From positions 1,116,001 through 1,180,000 of the forward strand of contig NZ_AP022600.1 of assembly GCF_010725885.1 (NCBI RefSeq): DNA of 64,000 nucleotides. Direction: 5' to 3'. The translations under genes and the position numbers were made by a program. Positions 1 to 8,833 of this stretch are shown here, one piece after another. This DNA comes from Mycolicibacterium tokaiense (lineage in GTDB: Bacteria; Actinomycetota; Actinomycetes; Mycobacteriales; Mycobacteriaceae). A model generated the notes under the pieces. It ran no database searches and had not been told where the DNA came from. It saw only the letters and a program-made list of their open reading frames with translations. The stretch's first letter is position 1. The number at the start of each line of letters is the position of its first letter.

Positions 1-33
1 TGTGTCCAGACCTGGAATGGTCGCTGAGGTCAT
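1..33 (-). CDS. pckG: Phosphoenolpyruvate carboxykinase (GTP), N-terminal 11 codons only
   Basis: Only the first 11 codons lie in the window; the gene runs off the left edge. The reverse strand reads MTSATIPGLDT, which matches the N-terminus I recall for mycobacterial GTP-dependent PEP carboxykinase (Rv0211). A strong Shine-Dalgarno AGGAGA sits 5 bases before the ATG. The enzyme interconverts oxaloacetate and phosphoenolpyruvate in the cytosol and is the gluconeogenic entry step when the cell grows on lipids. The call rests on this short peptide plus the expected neighbours (Rv0210/Rv0209-like genes and trmB). Confidence 0.85.
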   Translation of the reverse strand, partial: MTSATIPGLDT

Positions 34-142
34 GAATTTCTCCTGATTAGGTTTTCCCGCCAAGACGTAATGCCCTTACCGCGCAAGGCGGATGCCCCGA
101 TGGCGAACACGAACGTCCCTGGTTATAGAGGTTAACCCCGGT

Positions 143-172
143 GACATACCCGGCGATAACTGTGGGTATGTC
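143..172. promoter_or_regulatory. Dyad in the pckG upstream region
   Basis: GACATACCC at 143-151 and GGGTATGTC at 164-172 form a perfect 9-bp inverted repeat with a 12-base spacer, about 110 bp upstream of the pckG start. Three CGATTCA heptamers (189-195, 221-227, 255-261) lie further upstream in the same 256-bp gap. The dyad is a plausible operator for pckG, but no regulator can be assigned from sequence. Confidence 0.4.
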
Positions 173-289
173 CATTGACTCACAGGAACGATTCAGATTG
201 TCCTGATCTGGGTGATTCATCGATTCAGTACGGCGGTCGACAATTCTTCTGAAACGATTCAACGGAATTCGTCTGTTTTTTCCCGACGG

Positions 290-1726
290 TTACTCATCGG
301 TAGAGACAACCGCGTCCAGCTCTGCCCGCACCCGCGCCAGTGCCCGTTCCAGCTCGGGCACGGCCCGCGCGCGTTCCGCCCCCGCCCGGGCCCGCGTCAA
401 CGCCTGCTCGCGCAACCGGGCATCGAATTCGGCGATCCGTTCGGCCGTCTGCCGGGTGGCGGCCTCCTCCCGATCGGCCAGCGCCGTGGTCAGTTCCGCC
501 TCCGCTGCCAGCACCCGGGTGGCCACCATCTGATCGGTGATGGCCCGAACCCTGGTCATCACCTCGCCGACCCAGCGGTCGAGCACCGCCCGGTCCTGCA
601 AAAGACCGCGGGTGCCCACCACCCACATCGTCACCACCACGCCCAGCACCGCCCCGAGGACGGCGCCGGCCAGCGTCAGCCCCGGCGCGAGATCGGCCAC
701 CAACCGACTCGCCGTCACCGCCACCCCGAGACCGAAACCCGCACCGAGCAGCGTCACCAACCGTGTCTCCAGTCGGCGTGACCGCAACGGCGGCGTGCCC
801 ACCGGCGCCGGCGGCTCGGCTGCGGCACCGGGATGCGACACCGGCGGCAGGTCCAGGCCCGCCGTCACGTCGGCGAAGTGCGCCCTGATGCCGCCGTCGA
901 CCTCGTCGATCACCTCGTCGGCCCGGCGTTGCACGTACCCGGGGAACTTGCCCACCCCCCGCCGGCGCATCGCTGCGGCGTCCCCTTGCAGTTCCGCGAG
1001 CACCGAGGCACACCGGCTGCGGCTGAAGTAGCCCAGCTGGACCCGGGCCTGCTGCAGCGCATTACGCACCGCGATGGCCCGCTGGGTGCGGTCCACCCGG
1101 CGCTCGGCGAGCACGTCGGCGCGCCTGACCCGGATCCGGTTGGCCACCTCCTCCTGGTCATCGGCGGCGGCATCATGGGCCCGACATTCGGCGACCAGGG
1201 CATTTTCCCACTGCCGCAGGCGGTTTCGCCGCCCCAGCTGCGGATCGGCGAACTCCGAGCGGACCCACTCCACCAGGGCGTCGATCTGCGGCTCGCCGAG
1301 TTGCGGCGCCGCCGCCACCCCCAGCCACGGCATGCCCCGGTAGCGGCAGTGGTGCCCGCTGAGCAGTTCCCGGTTCGTCTCGAGCACCTCACGCCAGCGC
1401 TGGTGCACATCGATTTTCGACACCACGCCGATCACGGCGTCGGTCTGCGCTGCGGCGATATCCAGGCGCGCACAGTCCGATTCGGCCAGCGGCGCGGCGG
1501 CCGACACCACAAAGATCACCACGGTCGCAGCATCGCCAGCGGCCTCGGCCGACTCGACGACCGTGAGCTCCGGCAGCCGTTCCCGAAGTGCGGCAACCAC
1601 ACTCGTGACACCGGCCAGCCACGGACCGGTCACCAGCACCGTGTCGCAGCTGCCTACCGCAGGCACCGGCACGCCGTCCGCCAGCGCGCCGATCACGTCG
1701 TCGACGTCGTTCACCGCCTGCTCCAC
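290..1726 (-). CDS. Membrane-anchored GTPase-like protein with degenerate P-loop (Rv0210-like)
   Basis: This 478-residue protein has a G-domain-like N-terminus. A P-loop-like GPWLAGVTS sits at residues 34-42 but lacks the invariant lysine. An SKID at 103-106 resembles the G4 (N/T-KxD) guanine-specificity motif. Residues of roughly 320-375 are strongly hydrophobic and form one or two membrane helices, followed by an Arg/Glu/Ala-rich, probably coiled-coil tail. This order recalls dynamin-like membrane GTPases, but that is inference. It overlaps the upstream partner by 16 bases and lies just upstream of pckG, matching M. tuberculosis Rv0210. Function unknown. Confidence 0.75.
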   Translation of the reverse strand: MEQAVNDVDDVIGALADGVPVPAVGSCDTVLVTGPWLAGVTSVVAALRERLPELTVVESAEAAGDAATVVIFVVSAAAPLAESDCARLDIAAAQTDAVIGVVSKIDVHQRWREVLETNRELLSGHHCRYRGMPWLGVAAAPQLGEPQIDALVEWVRSEFADPQLGRRNRLRQWENALVAECRAHDAAADDQEEVANRIRVRRADVLAERRVDRTQRAIAVRNALQQARVQLGYFSRSRCASVLAELQGDAAAMRRRGVGKFPGYVQRRADEVIDEVDGGIRAHFADVTAGLDLPPVSHPGAAAEPPAPVGTPPLRSRRLETRLVTLLGAGFGLGVAVTASRLVADLAPGLTLAGAVLGAVLGVVVTMWVVGTRGLLQDRAVLDRWVGEVMTRVRAITDQMVATRVLAAEAELTTALADREEAATRQTAERIAEFDARLREQALTRARAGAERARAVPELERALARVRAELDAVVSTDE

Positions 1727-2655
1727 AACACCAGCTCCCCGGCGGTGAGGTCGCGTGCGCAGCTGCGGTGCAGCGCCGCCACCGGTCCACGCGCATAACG
1801 CTGCCAGTGCCGGGCCCGGTCCAGGTGTCCGGTCGGGCCGTCCGCCACACCGGCCGCTGCCAGCACGTCCAGCGCGACCGCCATCGTGGTGAGCACCACC
1901 TCGTCGGACTGCAGAGCGGCGGCCGTCGCCGCATCGGTGATCGCGGCGAACTCCAGCGTCTCGAGCGCCTCCCGCAGCCGGCGATACCGGGCGGGCGCGG
2001 CGAGTTCGGCGATGCGGTACGCCAACCCGTCGATCTCGCTGACACGGCGCAGCACGTCGCGCACCTCCCCGACGCCGGCGGCCGGGTCACTGCGCAGCGT
2101 CACCACGGCGTGGGCGATCCCGAAGAGATCCAGCGCCTGCACCAACTGCCGGCGCACGTCGGAGCAGACGGAGTGCGCGCCGTGCACGAACGCCTCGGCG
2201 GTGCGCAGATCCGCCGGCTCCCCGGCCAGCACCCGCAGCGCGGTGATCAGCTGCTCGTCGAGGACCGCAGGGTCCAGCGCCGCCACCGCCAGCAGCCCCG
2301 CCACCGGCAGCACCGGCGCCCCAGCGGCCGCAGCCAGCGGTGCGCAGTGCCGACGGGCGGTCTCGACCGGGCCGCCGGGGCCCAGCGCGTGGGTGTCGGC
2401 TTTGGTCAGCGCCACCAGCACCGGACCCCGCCCGGCCTGCTGCACCGCGGACACGTCCTCGGGCTTGACCGCGTCGGCGACCACACGGACGGTGACGTCC
2501 GGCGGCTCGCCGCCGTTGACCAGTTCGCCGCCGTTGACCTCGAACCCGCCCAGCGCCTCCAGCGCCGCCACCACCGCACCCGTGCCCACCCCGGGCCGGC
2601 CGTGCACGGCCACCGTCGCGCGGGCGGCCGCCTCCATCTGCTGCACCACATTCAT
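1711..2655 (-). CDS. GTPase-like partner protein with degenerate P-loop (Rv0209-like)
   Basis: The start at 2655 gives MNVVQQ and a 314-residue protein; the frame is open further upstream, but that extension runs into trmB on the other strand. GRPGVGTG at 19-26 resembles a Walker A motif without its lysine, and TKAD at 84-87 is a good G4 motif. The C-terminal half is an Ala/Arg/Leu-rich helical region. It precedes and overlaps the Rv0210-like gene, so the two probably form an operon and perhaps a heteromeric pair. The degenerate P-loop suggests nucleotide binding or regulation more than ordinary GTP hydrolysis. No function is known to me. Confidence 0.7.
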   Translation of the reverse strand: MNVVQQMEAAARATVAVHGRPGVGTGAVVAALEALGGFEVNGGELVNGGEPPDVTVRVVADAVKPEDVSAVQQAGRGPVLVALTKADTHALGPGGPVETARRHCAPLAAAAGAPVLPVAGLLAVAALDPAVLDEQLITALRVLAGEPADLRTAEAFVHGAHSVCSDVRRQLVQALDLFGIAHAVVTLRSDPAAGVGEVRDVLRRVSEIDGLAYRIAELAAPARYRRLREALETLEFAAITDAATAAALQSDEVVLTTMAVALDVLAAAGVADGPTGHLDRARHWQRYARGPVAALHRSCARDLTAGELVLWSRR

Positions 2656-2776
2656 GTGGTGCCCATCGTGGCATCCCACCCCGGGTGGCGCGAGCCACTG
2701 CCCTGCGGGGCTGTGAAGCATCCGATGACAACTGTTGGGTATCAAATCGCACCACGATGCGTGAGCACCCGTTCCG

Positions 2777-3559
2777 ATGAGAGACCATGGACGGATGTGT
2801 GCCCAACGAGGAGCCGAGTCGGTGGATGAATCCACCCTGGGCCCCGCGGACGGCTCCGGCCGTTACCTGCACCGGCGGGTGACCAGCTTCCGGTCCCGGC
2901 GCTCGACCCTGACCGACACCCAGCAGAGCACCTGGGACCGGCTGTGGCCGCAGCTCGGGACCCAGGCCCGGTGGGGCGAGGAAGCCCCGGCCGAGCCGCT
3001 GGACGCCCAGGCATGGTTCGGCCGCCGCGCGCCGCTGGTCCTGGAGATCGGCTGCGGCACCGGTACCTCCACCTTGGCGATGGCCCAGGACGAGCCGCAG
3101 ATCGACGTCATTGCCGTCGAGGTCTACAAGCGCGGACTGGCTCAGCTGCTCTCGGCGATCGATCGCGAGCAGGTGCCGAACATCCGGCTGGTCCGTGGGG
3201 ACGCCGTTGACGTGCTCGAACACCTCCTGGTCCCCGGCATGCTCACCGGCGTGCGGGTGTTCTTCCCGGACCCCTGGCCCAAGTCGCGGCACCACAAGCG
3301 CCGCTTCCTGCAGTCGGCCAACGTCGCGATGATCGCCGACCGGCTGCGCCCCGGCGGAATCCTGCACGCCGCCACCGACCACGCCGGCTACGCCGAACAG
3401 ATCGCCGCGGTGGGCGACGCCGAACCGCTGCTGCGCCGCGTCCCCGCCGATCGGGTGGCGACCCTGCCCATCTCGGTGACCCGCCCGGTCACCAAGTACG
3501 AGGGCAAGGCCCAGCACGCCGGCAGCGCGGTGGCCGAGCTGCTCTGGGAGCGCGTGTGA
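2777..3559 (+). CDS. trmB: tRNA (guanine-46-N7)-methyltransferase
   Basis: This 260-residue class I SAM methyltransferase makes m7G46 in the variable loop of tRNAs. The SAM-binding motif LEIGCGTGT is at residues 89-97. The family signature PDPWPK, followed by a basic RHHKRR stretch, is at about 164-176, and the C-terminal TKYEGKA motif is present. The chosen ATG gives an N-terminus similar to Rv0208c; an alternative ATG is 18 bases downstream. It overlaps the next gene by 4 bases (GTGA), so the two are translationally coupled. The start lies 121 bases from the divergent Rv0209-like gene. Confidence 0.95.
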   Translation: MRDHGRMCAQRGAESVDESTLGPADGSGRYLHRRVTSFRSRRSTLTDTQQSTWDRLWPQLGTQARWGEEAPAEPLDAQAWFGRRAPLVLEIGCGTGTSTLAMAQDEPQIDVIAVEVYKRGLAQLLSAIDREQVPNIRLVRGDAVDVLEHLLVPGMLTGVRVFFPDPWPKSRHHKRRFLQSANVAMIADRLRPGGILHAATDHAGYAEQIAAVGDAEPLLRRVPADRVATLPISVTRPVTKYEGKAQHAGSAVAELLWERV

Positions 3560-4230
3560 GCATCGTCGAAGACCAAGAGGACCTGGAGCACGAACCCGAG
3601 GCGGCGCCCCGTCACGACCGGGTGCTGCTGGTGTGGGACGCCCCCAACCTGGACATGGGGCTGGGCGCCATCCTGGGTGGCCGACCCACCGCCGCGCACC
3701 GCCCCCGCTTCGACGCCCTGGGTCGCTGGCTGCTGGGCCGCACGGCCGACATCTCCCCCGGCCGGGGAACGCTGGAGCCGGAGGCCACCGTCTTCACCAA
3801 TATCGCCCCTGGCAGCGCCGATGTGGTGCGGCCCTGGGTGGAAGCACTACGCAACGTGGGGTTCGCGGTGTTCGCGAAACCCAAGGTCGACGACGACAGC
3901 GACGTCGATGTCGACATGCTCAACCACATCTCGCTGCGGCGCAGCGAGGGTCTGGCAGCGCTGATCGTGGCCTCCGCCGACGGTCAGGCGTTCCGCCAGC
4001 CGTTGGAGGAGATCGCCCGCGACGACGGGACCCCGGTGCACGTGCTCGGATTTCGCGAACATGCGAGCTGGGCGCTAGCGTCGGATACCTTGGAGTTCGT
4101 CGACCTGGAGGATATTCCCGGCGTGTTCCGGGAACCGCTTCCGCGAATAGGACTGGATTCGCTTCCAGACGAGGGAGCGTGGCTGCAGCCGTTTCGGCCG
4201 TTGTCGTCGTTGCTGGCGTCCCGGGCTTAA
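3556..4230 (+). CDS. NYN (PIN-like) domain ribonuclease-like protein (Rv0207c-like)
   Basis: This 224-residue protein starts at a GTG overlapping the trmB stop. The N-terminus has the NYN/LabA-like motif VWDAPNLD (residues 26-33), with Asp28 and Asn31 as expected for the metal site. An acidic DSDVDVDM segment lies around 118-125 and a SADGQAF segment follows. NYN domains share the PIN/FLAP nuclease fold and act in RNA processing, so a tRNA- or RNA-directed nuclease co-expressed with TrmB is a reasonable inference. There is no signal peptide or membrane segment. It lies directly upstream of mmpL3, as in M. tuberculosis. Confidence 0.85.
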   Translation: MSIVEDQEDLEHEPEAAPRHDRVLLVWDAPNLDMGLGAILGGRPTAAHRPRFDALGRWLLGRTADISPGRGTLEPEATVFTNIAPGSADVVRPWVEALRNVGFAVFAKPKVDDDSDVDVDMLNHISLRRSEGLAALIVASADGQAFRQPLEEIARDDGTPVHVLGFREHASWALASDTLEFVDLEDIPGVFREPLPRIGLDSLPDEGAWLQPFRPLSSLLASRA

Positions 4231-4292
4231 AACTTCAGAGCCATACAGGCGCGAGAACGCGCTGATACTTGCAGTGAGGGTTAGGAGCTTAC

Positions 4293-7200
4293 GTGTTCGC
4301 CTGGTGGGGTCGCACGGTGTACCGCTTCCGATATCTGGTCATCGGAATCATGGTCGCGCTCTGCGTCGGCAGCGGCATCTACGGGTTCAGCCTGGGCCAG
4401 CACGTCACGCAGAGTGGCTTTTACGACGAGGGCAGTGATTCCGTCCACGCGTCGGTGGTCGCCGACGAGGCCTACGGCCGCGACACGTCGTCGCACATCA
4501 TCGGGGTGTACACCGCCCCCGAAGGCAAGACGGTCGAGGACCCGGCCTTCCAGAAGGAGATCGTCGACAGCCTCGACAAGCTGCAGGCCGACCATCCCGA
4601 TGAGGTGCTGCGGTCGATCGGCTACTTCCGCAGCCCCGAGCTGCTGGACAACATGTCCGACGCGGACAAGAAGCACGCGTTCATGTCGATCCAGCTCAAG
4701 GGCGACAACGACGACACCATCCTGAACAACTACAAAAAGGTCGAACCGGACCTGCTGAAGTTGCGCGACGAGGGCATCGACGTCCAGTACGCCGGTCTGC
4801 AGCCGCTGGCCAACGAACTCACCGGCACCATCGGCGAGGATCAACAGCGCGCCGAGGTGGCGGCCATCCCGCTGGTGTCCGTCGTGCTGTTCTTCGTGTT
4901 CGGCACCGTGGTCGCCGCCGCCCTGCCGGCGTTCATCGGCGGCCTGACCATCCTGGGCGCTCTCGGCATCATGCGGTTTGCCGCCGACTTCATCCCGGTG
5001 CACTTCTTCGCCCAGCCCGTGGTGACGCTGATCGGTCTCGGCATCGCGATCGACTACGGCCTGTTCATCGTGAGCCGGTTCCGCGAGGAGATCGCCGAGG
5101 GCTACGACACCGAGGTGGCCATCCGGAGAACCATGATGACCTCGGGCCGCACCGTGGTGTTCTCCGCAGTCATCATCGTGGCGTCCTCGGTACCGCTGCT
5201 GCTGTTCCCACAGGGCTTCCTGAAGTCCATCACCTACGCGATCATCGCCTCGGTCATGCTGGCGGCCATCCTGTCGATCACCGTGCTGGCCGCCGCACTG
5301 GCCATCCTCGGTCCCCGGGTCGACGCACTCGGTGTGAAGATGCTGCTGCGGTTCACCGCTCCGGACACCATCCATTCGGATCCCGCGGCCACCAAGACCA
5401 ACCCCTTCGCGGTGGCCGCCATGCCGCTGGGGCTGCTGCTGCCGCCCGTCGGCATCGCCGCCGGCCACCTGGCCCGCCACCAGATCCGCCGCACCCAGGA
5501 CAAGGGTGCCCAGTTCGCCCTCATCGGGCTGATCCTCGGCTATGTCAGCATGGCCGCCTGGGTCGGCTACGGCCTCTATGAGCTGTACCGCTCGGGCTCC
5601 GTCAGCTCGGTCATCGTGTGGCTCCTGGTCGGTATCGCCGTCTTCGTCTTCGGCGCCGTTCTGTTGCTCTCGATTGCGCGGTACGTCCCAGGGTTCCGCA
5701 AGCCGTTCGAATGGTGGCTGAACTGGCTGGCCGAGAAGACGCAGAAGACCAAGACCCGCGAAGAGGTCGAGAAGGGCTTCTGGGGAAAGTTGGTCAACCG
5801 CGTGATGAAGCGGCCGGCCATGTTCGCCATCCCGATCATCATCGTCATGGTGGTGCTGGTGATCCCGCTGGGTCAGCTGGCCCTGGGCGGTATCAGCGAG
5901 AAGTACCTGCCCCCGGACAACTCGGTGCGCGTGGCACAGGAGGAGTTCGACCGGACCTTCCCCGGCTTCCGCACCGAGCCCCTGACCATGGTCATCCAGA
6001 GCGACGACGGCTCGCCGGTCACCGACGACGAGATCGCCGCCGTGCGCAGCAAGGCCATGGACGTCCCCGGCTTCATCGACCCGGACAACGATCCGGACAA
6101 GATGTGGACCGAACGGCCGTATCTGGATGGCGCGTCGAAGGACCCGTCGGTCCGGGTGATCCAGAACGGCCTGGAGAACCGCAACGACGCCGCCCAGAAA
6201 CTCGAGGAGTTGCGCGCGATCGCCCCGACTCCCGGGGTGACCGTGTCCGTCGGCGGCACGCCGGCCCTGGAACAGGACAGCATCCAGAGTCTGTTCGACA
6301 AGCTGCCACTGATGGTGGTGGTGCTGATCGTGACGACGACCATCCTGATGTTCCTGGCGTTCGGCTCGGTGGTGCTGCCCATCAAGGCCGCGCTGATGAG
6401 TGCGCTCACCCTGGGATCGACCATGGGCATCTTGACGTGGATGTTCGTCGAAGGCCACGGATCCGGGCTGATGAACTACACCCCACAGCCGCTGATGGCA
6501 CCGATGATCGGCCTGATCATCGCGGTGATCTGGGGGTTGTCCACGGACTACGAGGTGTTCCTGGTGTCCCGCATGGTCGAGGCCCGCGAACGCGGGATGT
6601 CGACAGCGGAGGCCATCCGGATCGGCACGGCCACCACCGGCCGCCTGATCACCGGCGCTGCCCTGGTGCTGGCGGTGGTCGCCGGTGCGTTCGTCTTCTC
6701 CGACCTGGTGATGATGAAGTACCTGGCCTTCGGCCTGCTGATCGCACTGCTGTTGGACGCCACCGTGATCCGGATGTTCCTGGTCCCCGCGATCATGAAG
6801 ATGCTCGGCGACGACTGCTGGTGGGCGCCGCGCTGGATGAAGCGCATCCAGGTCAAGATCGGGCTGGGCGAGACCCACCTGCCCGACGAACGCAAGCGTG
6901 TGGTGGCTCCGGAGAGCGACGACCGCGAACTCGTGGGCGCGGGCACGGCGGCGGCCCCCCGCAACCGTCCGCCGCATGACCCGACCCATCCCGCACCCGC
7001 CGGGCCGCGCCCGCGGCCCAGTCGCCCGCTCCCGCCGCCCGGCGAGGCCGGTGCCACCACCCGGATCCCCACCCCGCCCCCGGCGGCTCCCGGCGATCCG
7101 CGCCTCGGCAACGACGACGCCCCCACCACGCGGTTCTCGTCAGCCCGTAATGCCGTGCGCAACGCCGTCTCCGGTGCGGGCACCCGGGCGCCGCGCCCGC

Positions 7201-7553
7201 CGCAAGGCGGCGCCGGCGAGCGGGAGATCGAGTCCTGGCTCGGCGAGCTGCGCGGCAAGCCCGGTGCCGGCGCTCAGCAACCACCGGTGCAGCCGCCGTC
7301 GGCGGAGCCCACCCGCTCGATGGGCCCCTCCGGCGACGACGCCGAAGGCGCCACCACCGCGTTCGCCGCGCAGCCGCAGGCCGAGGCTGACGACGAGACC
7401 GCCACCCGGGCCATCCCGGTGGCCAAGCCGCGCGATGCGGATGCGGCCACCGAGAAGATGAACGCCCGCGGCGAGTCCGAGGAGAAGCGGCAGCGTCGCG
7501 GCGGCGGAGTCAGTGCTCAGGACCTGCTGCGCCGCGAAGGCCGCAAGCTCTAA
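4293..7553 (+). CDS. mmpL3: MmpL3 trehalose monomycolate transporter with an extra membrane insertion
   Basis: This 1086-residue RND transporter flips/exports trehalose monomycolate across the inner membrane and is essential in mycobacteria. It uses a GTG start with TTAGGAG 5 bases upstream. The proton-relay Asp-Tyr pairs are present: D254-Y255 (AIDYGLF) and D752-Y753 (STDYEVF), equivalent to D256/Y257 and D645/Y646 of M. smegmatis. The long Pro/Thr-rich cytoplasmic tail ends in SAQDLLRREGR as in other mycobacteria. Oddity: residues about 354-467, between TM6 and TM7, are an insertion absent from the MmpL3 proteins I know. It contains three hydrophobic segments and a DUF4190-like HLARHQIRR loop. 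The frame is uninterrupted across it. Confidence 0.97.
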   Translation: MFAWWGRTVYRFRYLVIGIMVALCVGSGIYGFSLGQHVTQSGFYDEGSDSVHASVVADEAYGRDTSSHIIGVYTAPEGKTVEDPAFQKEIVDSLDKLQADHPDEVLRSIGYFRSPELLDNMSDADKKHAFMSIQLKGDNDDTILNNYKKVEPDLLKLRDEGIDVQYAGLQPLANELTGTIGEDQQRAEVAAIPLVSVVLFFVFGTVVAAALPAFIGGLTILGALGIMRFAADFIPVHFFAQPVVTLIGLGIAIDYGLFIVSRFREEIAEGYDTEVAIRRTMMTSGRTVVFSAVIIVASSVPLLLFPQGFLKSITYAIIASVMLAAILSITVLAAALAILGPRVDALGVKMLLRFTAPDTIHSDPAATKTNPFAVAAMPLGLLLPPVGIAAGHLARHQIRRTQDKGAQFALIGLILGYVSMAAWVGYGLYELYRSGSVSSVIVWLLVGIAVFVFGAVLLLSIARYVPGFRKPFEWWLNWLAEKTQKTKTREEVEKGFWGKLVNRVMKRPAMFAIPIIIVMVVLVIPLGQLALGGISEKYLPPDNSVRVAQEEFDRTFPGFRTEPLTMVIQSDDGSPVTDDEIAAVRSKAMDVPGFIDPDNDPDKMWTERPYLDGASKDPSVRVIQNGLENRNDAAQKLEELRAIAPTPGVTVSVGGTPALEQDSIQSLFDKLPLMVVVLIVTTTILMFLAFGSVVLPIKAALMSALTLGSTMGILTWMFVEGHGSGLMNYTPQPLMAPMIGLIIAVIWGLSTDYEVFLVSRMVEARERGMSTAEAIRIGTATTGRLITGAALVLAVVAGAFVFSDLVMMKYLAFGLLIALLLDATVIRMFLVPAIMKMLGDDCWWAPRWMKRIQVKIGLGETHLPDERKRVVAPESDDRELVGAGTAAAPRNRPPHDPTHPAPAGPRPRPSRPLPPPGEAGATTRIPTPPPAAPGDPRLGNDDAPTTRFSSARNAVRNAVSGAGTRAPRPPQGGAGEREIESWLGELRGKPGAGAQQPPVQPPSAEPTRSMGPSGDDAEGATTAFAAQPQAEADDETATRAIPVAKPRDADAATEKMNARGESEEKRQRRGGGVSAQDLLRREGRKL

Positions 7554-7560
7554 CAGTTCT

Positions 7561-7623
7561 CGTTGATACTGCGCTCACCGCGACAACGTCCGAGTGGCGG
7601 TCGCGGTGAGCGCAGTGTCAACG
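7561..7623. terminator. Bidirectional terminator hairpin between mmpL3 and the AI-2E permease
   Basis: Arms at 7561-7584 and 7600-7623 pair over 24 bases with a single T-G wobble and enclose a 15-base loop. The hairpin sits between two converging genes and contains the stop codon of the minus-strand gene. There is no clear U-tract, which is usual for mycobacterial terminators. Confidence 0.75.
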
Positions 7624-8760
7624 ATCGGGGGTGGGGACCTCGTCGGGTTCGGCGTCCACGATGGGCCCGTCGTCGGCCTCCATCGTGGCCTTGACCGCGT
7701 GCGGATCGTCGGCCACCAGCACGCGGATCGCGCTGTTGAGGAATGCGATGATGGGCACCGCCAGCAGCGCACCGACGATGCCGGCGATCACGGCACCGCC
7801 GGCGATACCCAACACCACCGCCAGCGGATGGATGGACACCGCGCGGCCCATCACCAGCGGCTGCAACACATGGGCTTCGAGCTGCTGCACCGCGATGATC
7901 AGGCCCAAGGTGATGGCCGCGTAGACGACGCCCTTGGCCAGCAGTGCCACCACCACTGCCAGGAACCCGGTGATGACGGCGCCGACCAGAGGAATGAAAG
8001 CGCCGAGGAACACCAGCGACGCCAGCGGCAGAGCCAAGGGGATCTGCATGATGGCCAGGCCGGTACCGATGCCGATGGCGTCGACCAGGGCCACCAGGAA
8101 CGTCGCCCGGATGTAGCCGATCAACGAGTGGAACCCGGCGCGGCCGGCTTCGCCGACCCGCGGGCGGACCGTGCCGGGGATGATCCTGGTGACGAACTCC
8201 CAGATGTTGCGGCCGCCGTGCAGCAGGAAGATCAGGGTGAAGAACACCAGCAGTGCGCCGGTGACGATCTCGGTGACGGTGGCCGCGGTGGACAGAGCAC
8301 CGCTGGTCAGGCGCTCCTGGTTGTCGCGCACCGCCTGGATGGCCGAGTTGCCGAAGTTGTCGATCTGCTCGCGGCTCAGGTGCGCGGGCCCTTCGATCAA
8401 CCAGGTGCGCGCGCTGTCGATGCTGCGAGTGACCTCGTTGACCAGCTCGGGCAGACCCGAGGCGAACTGACTGATCACGAAGGTCAACAGCCCGCCCAGG
8501 ATGGCGAAACTACTGAGCAGCACCAGTGCCACCGCTCCCCCGCGGGGCGCACCACGGCGGTCCAGCCAGTCCACCAGGGGCATCAGCAGGGCTGCGAGCA
8601 TGGTGGCCAGCGCCACCGGTACGACGATGACCAGCAGCTCATTGAGCACCCACAGCAACGCCAGGATGGCACCGAAGAGGACAAGAAGCCGCCAGGACCA
8701 GGCGGCTGCTTTGCGGACCAGAGGTGTGACCGATGCGTCCTCGGCCGCGGGCGGCAGCAT
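7618..8760 (-). CDS. AI-2E family (UPF0118) transporter permease (Rv0205-like)
   Basis: This 380-residue integral membrane protein of the AI-2E/PerM superfamily. The start at 8760 ([10 protein letters not shown]) was chosen because the open frame further upstream runs into the divergent gene. Two or three N-terminal membrane helices are followed by a soluble amphipathic region (about residues 80-150) and a C-terminal cluster of helices containing the family-typical [12 protein letters not shown] and [12 protein letters not shown] segments. The substrate is unknown; members have been linked to signal export or Na+/H+ exchange. It is convergent with mmpL3, as in M. tuberculosis. Confidence 0.85.
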   Translation of the reverse strand: MLPPAAEDASVTPLVRKAAAWSWRLLVLFGAILALLWVLNELLVIVVPVALATMLAALLMPLVDWLDRRGAPRGGAVALVLLSSFAILGGLLTFVISQFASGLPELVNEVTRSIDSARTWLIEGPAHLSREQIDNFGNSAIQAVRDNQERLTSGALSTAATVTEIVTGALLVFFTLIFLLHGGRNIWEFVTRIIPGTVRPRVGEAGRAGFHSLIGYIRATFLVALVDAIGIGTGLAIMQIPLALPLASLVFLGAFIPLVGAVITGFLAVVVALLAKGVVYAAITLGLIIAVQQLEAHVLQPLVMGRAVSIHPLAVVLGIAGGAVIAGIVGALLAVPIIAFLNSAIRVLVADDPHAVKATMEADDGPIVDAEPDEVPTPDR

Positions 8761-8833
8761 CCGGTCACTGTAACGGGCGTGCGGCACGCCGTGCGCCAAC
8801 GTGGCAATGCCATCAGCCTGCGCCGTTACTCTG

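Noticed and set aside
212..1798. Plus-strand open frames opposite the Rv0210-like gene
   Set aside because: Arg/Pro/His-rich shadows without ribosome sites; the minus-strand gene has the conserved motifs and synteny.
5352..5693. MmpL3 insertion as a frameshift or gene fusion artefact
   Set aside because: The frame is continuous, codon use and hydrophobic pattern are normal, and the segment is itself domain-like, so it is reported as a real insertion.
4281..6989. 902-codon open frame on the minus strand opposite mmpL3
   Set aside because: It is a GC-driven shadow: His/Arg/Gln/Gly/Asp-rich with no domain, and mmpL3 on the plus strand is unmistakable.
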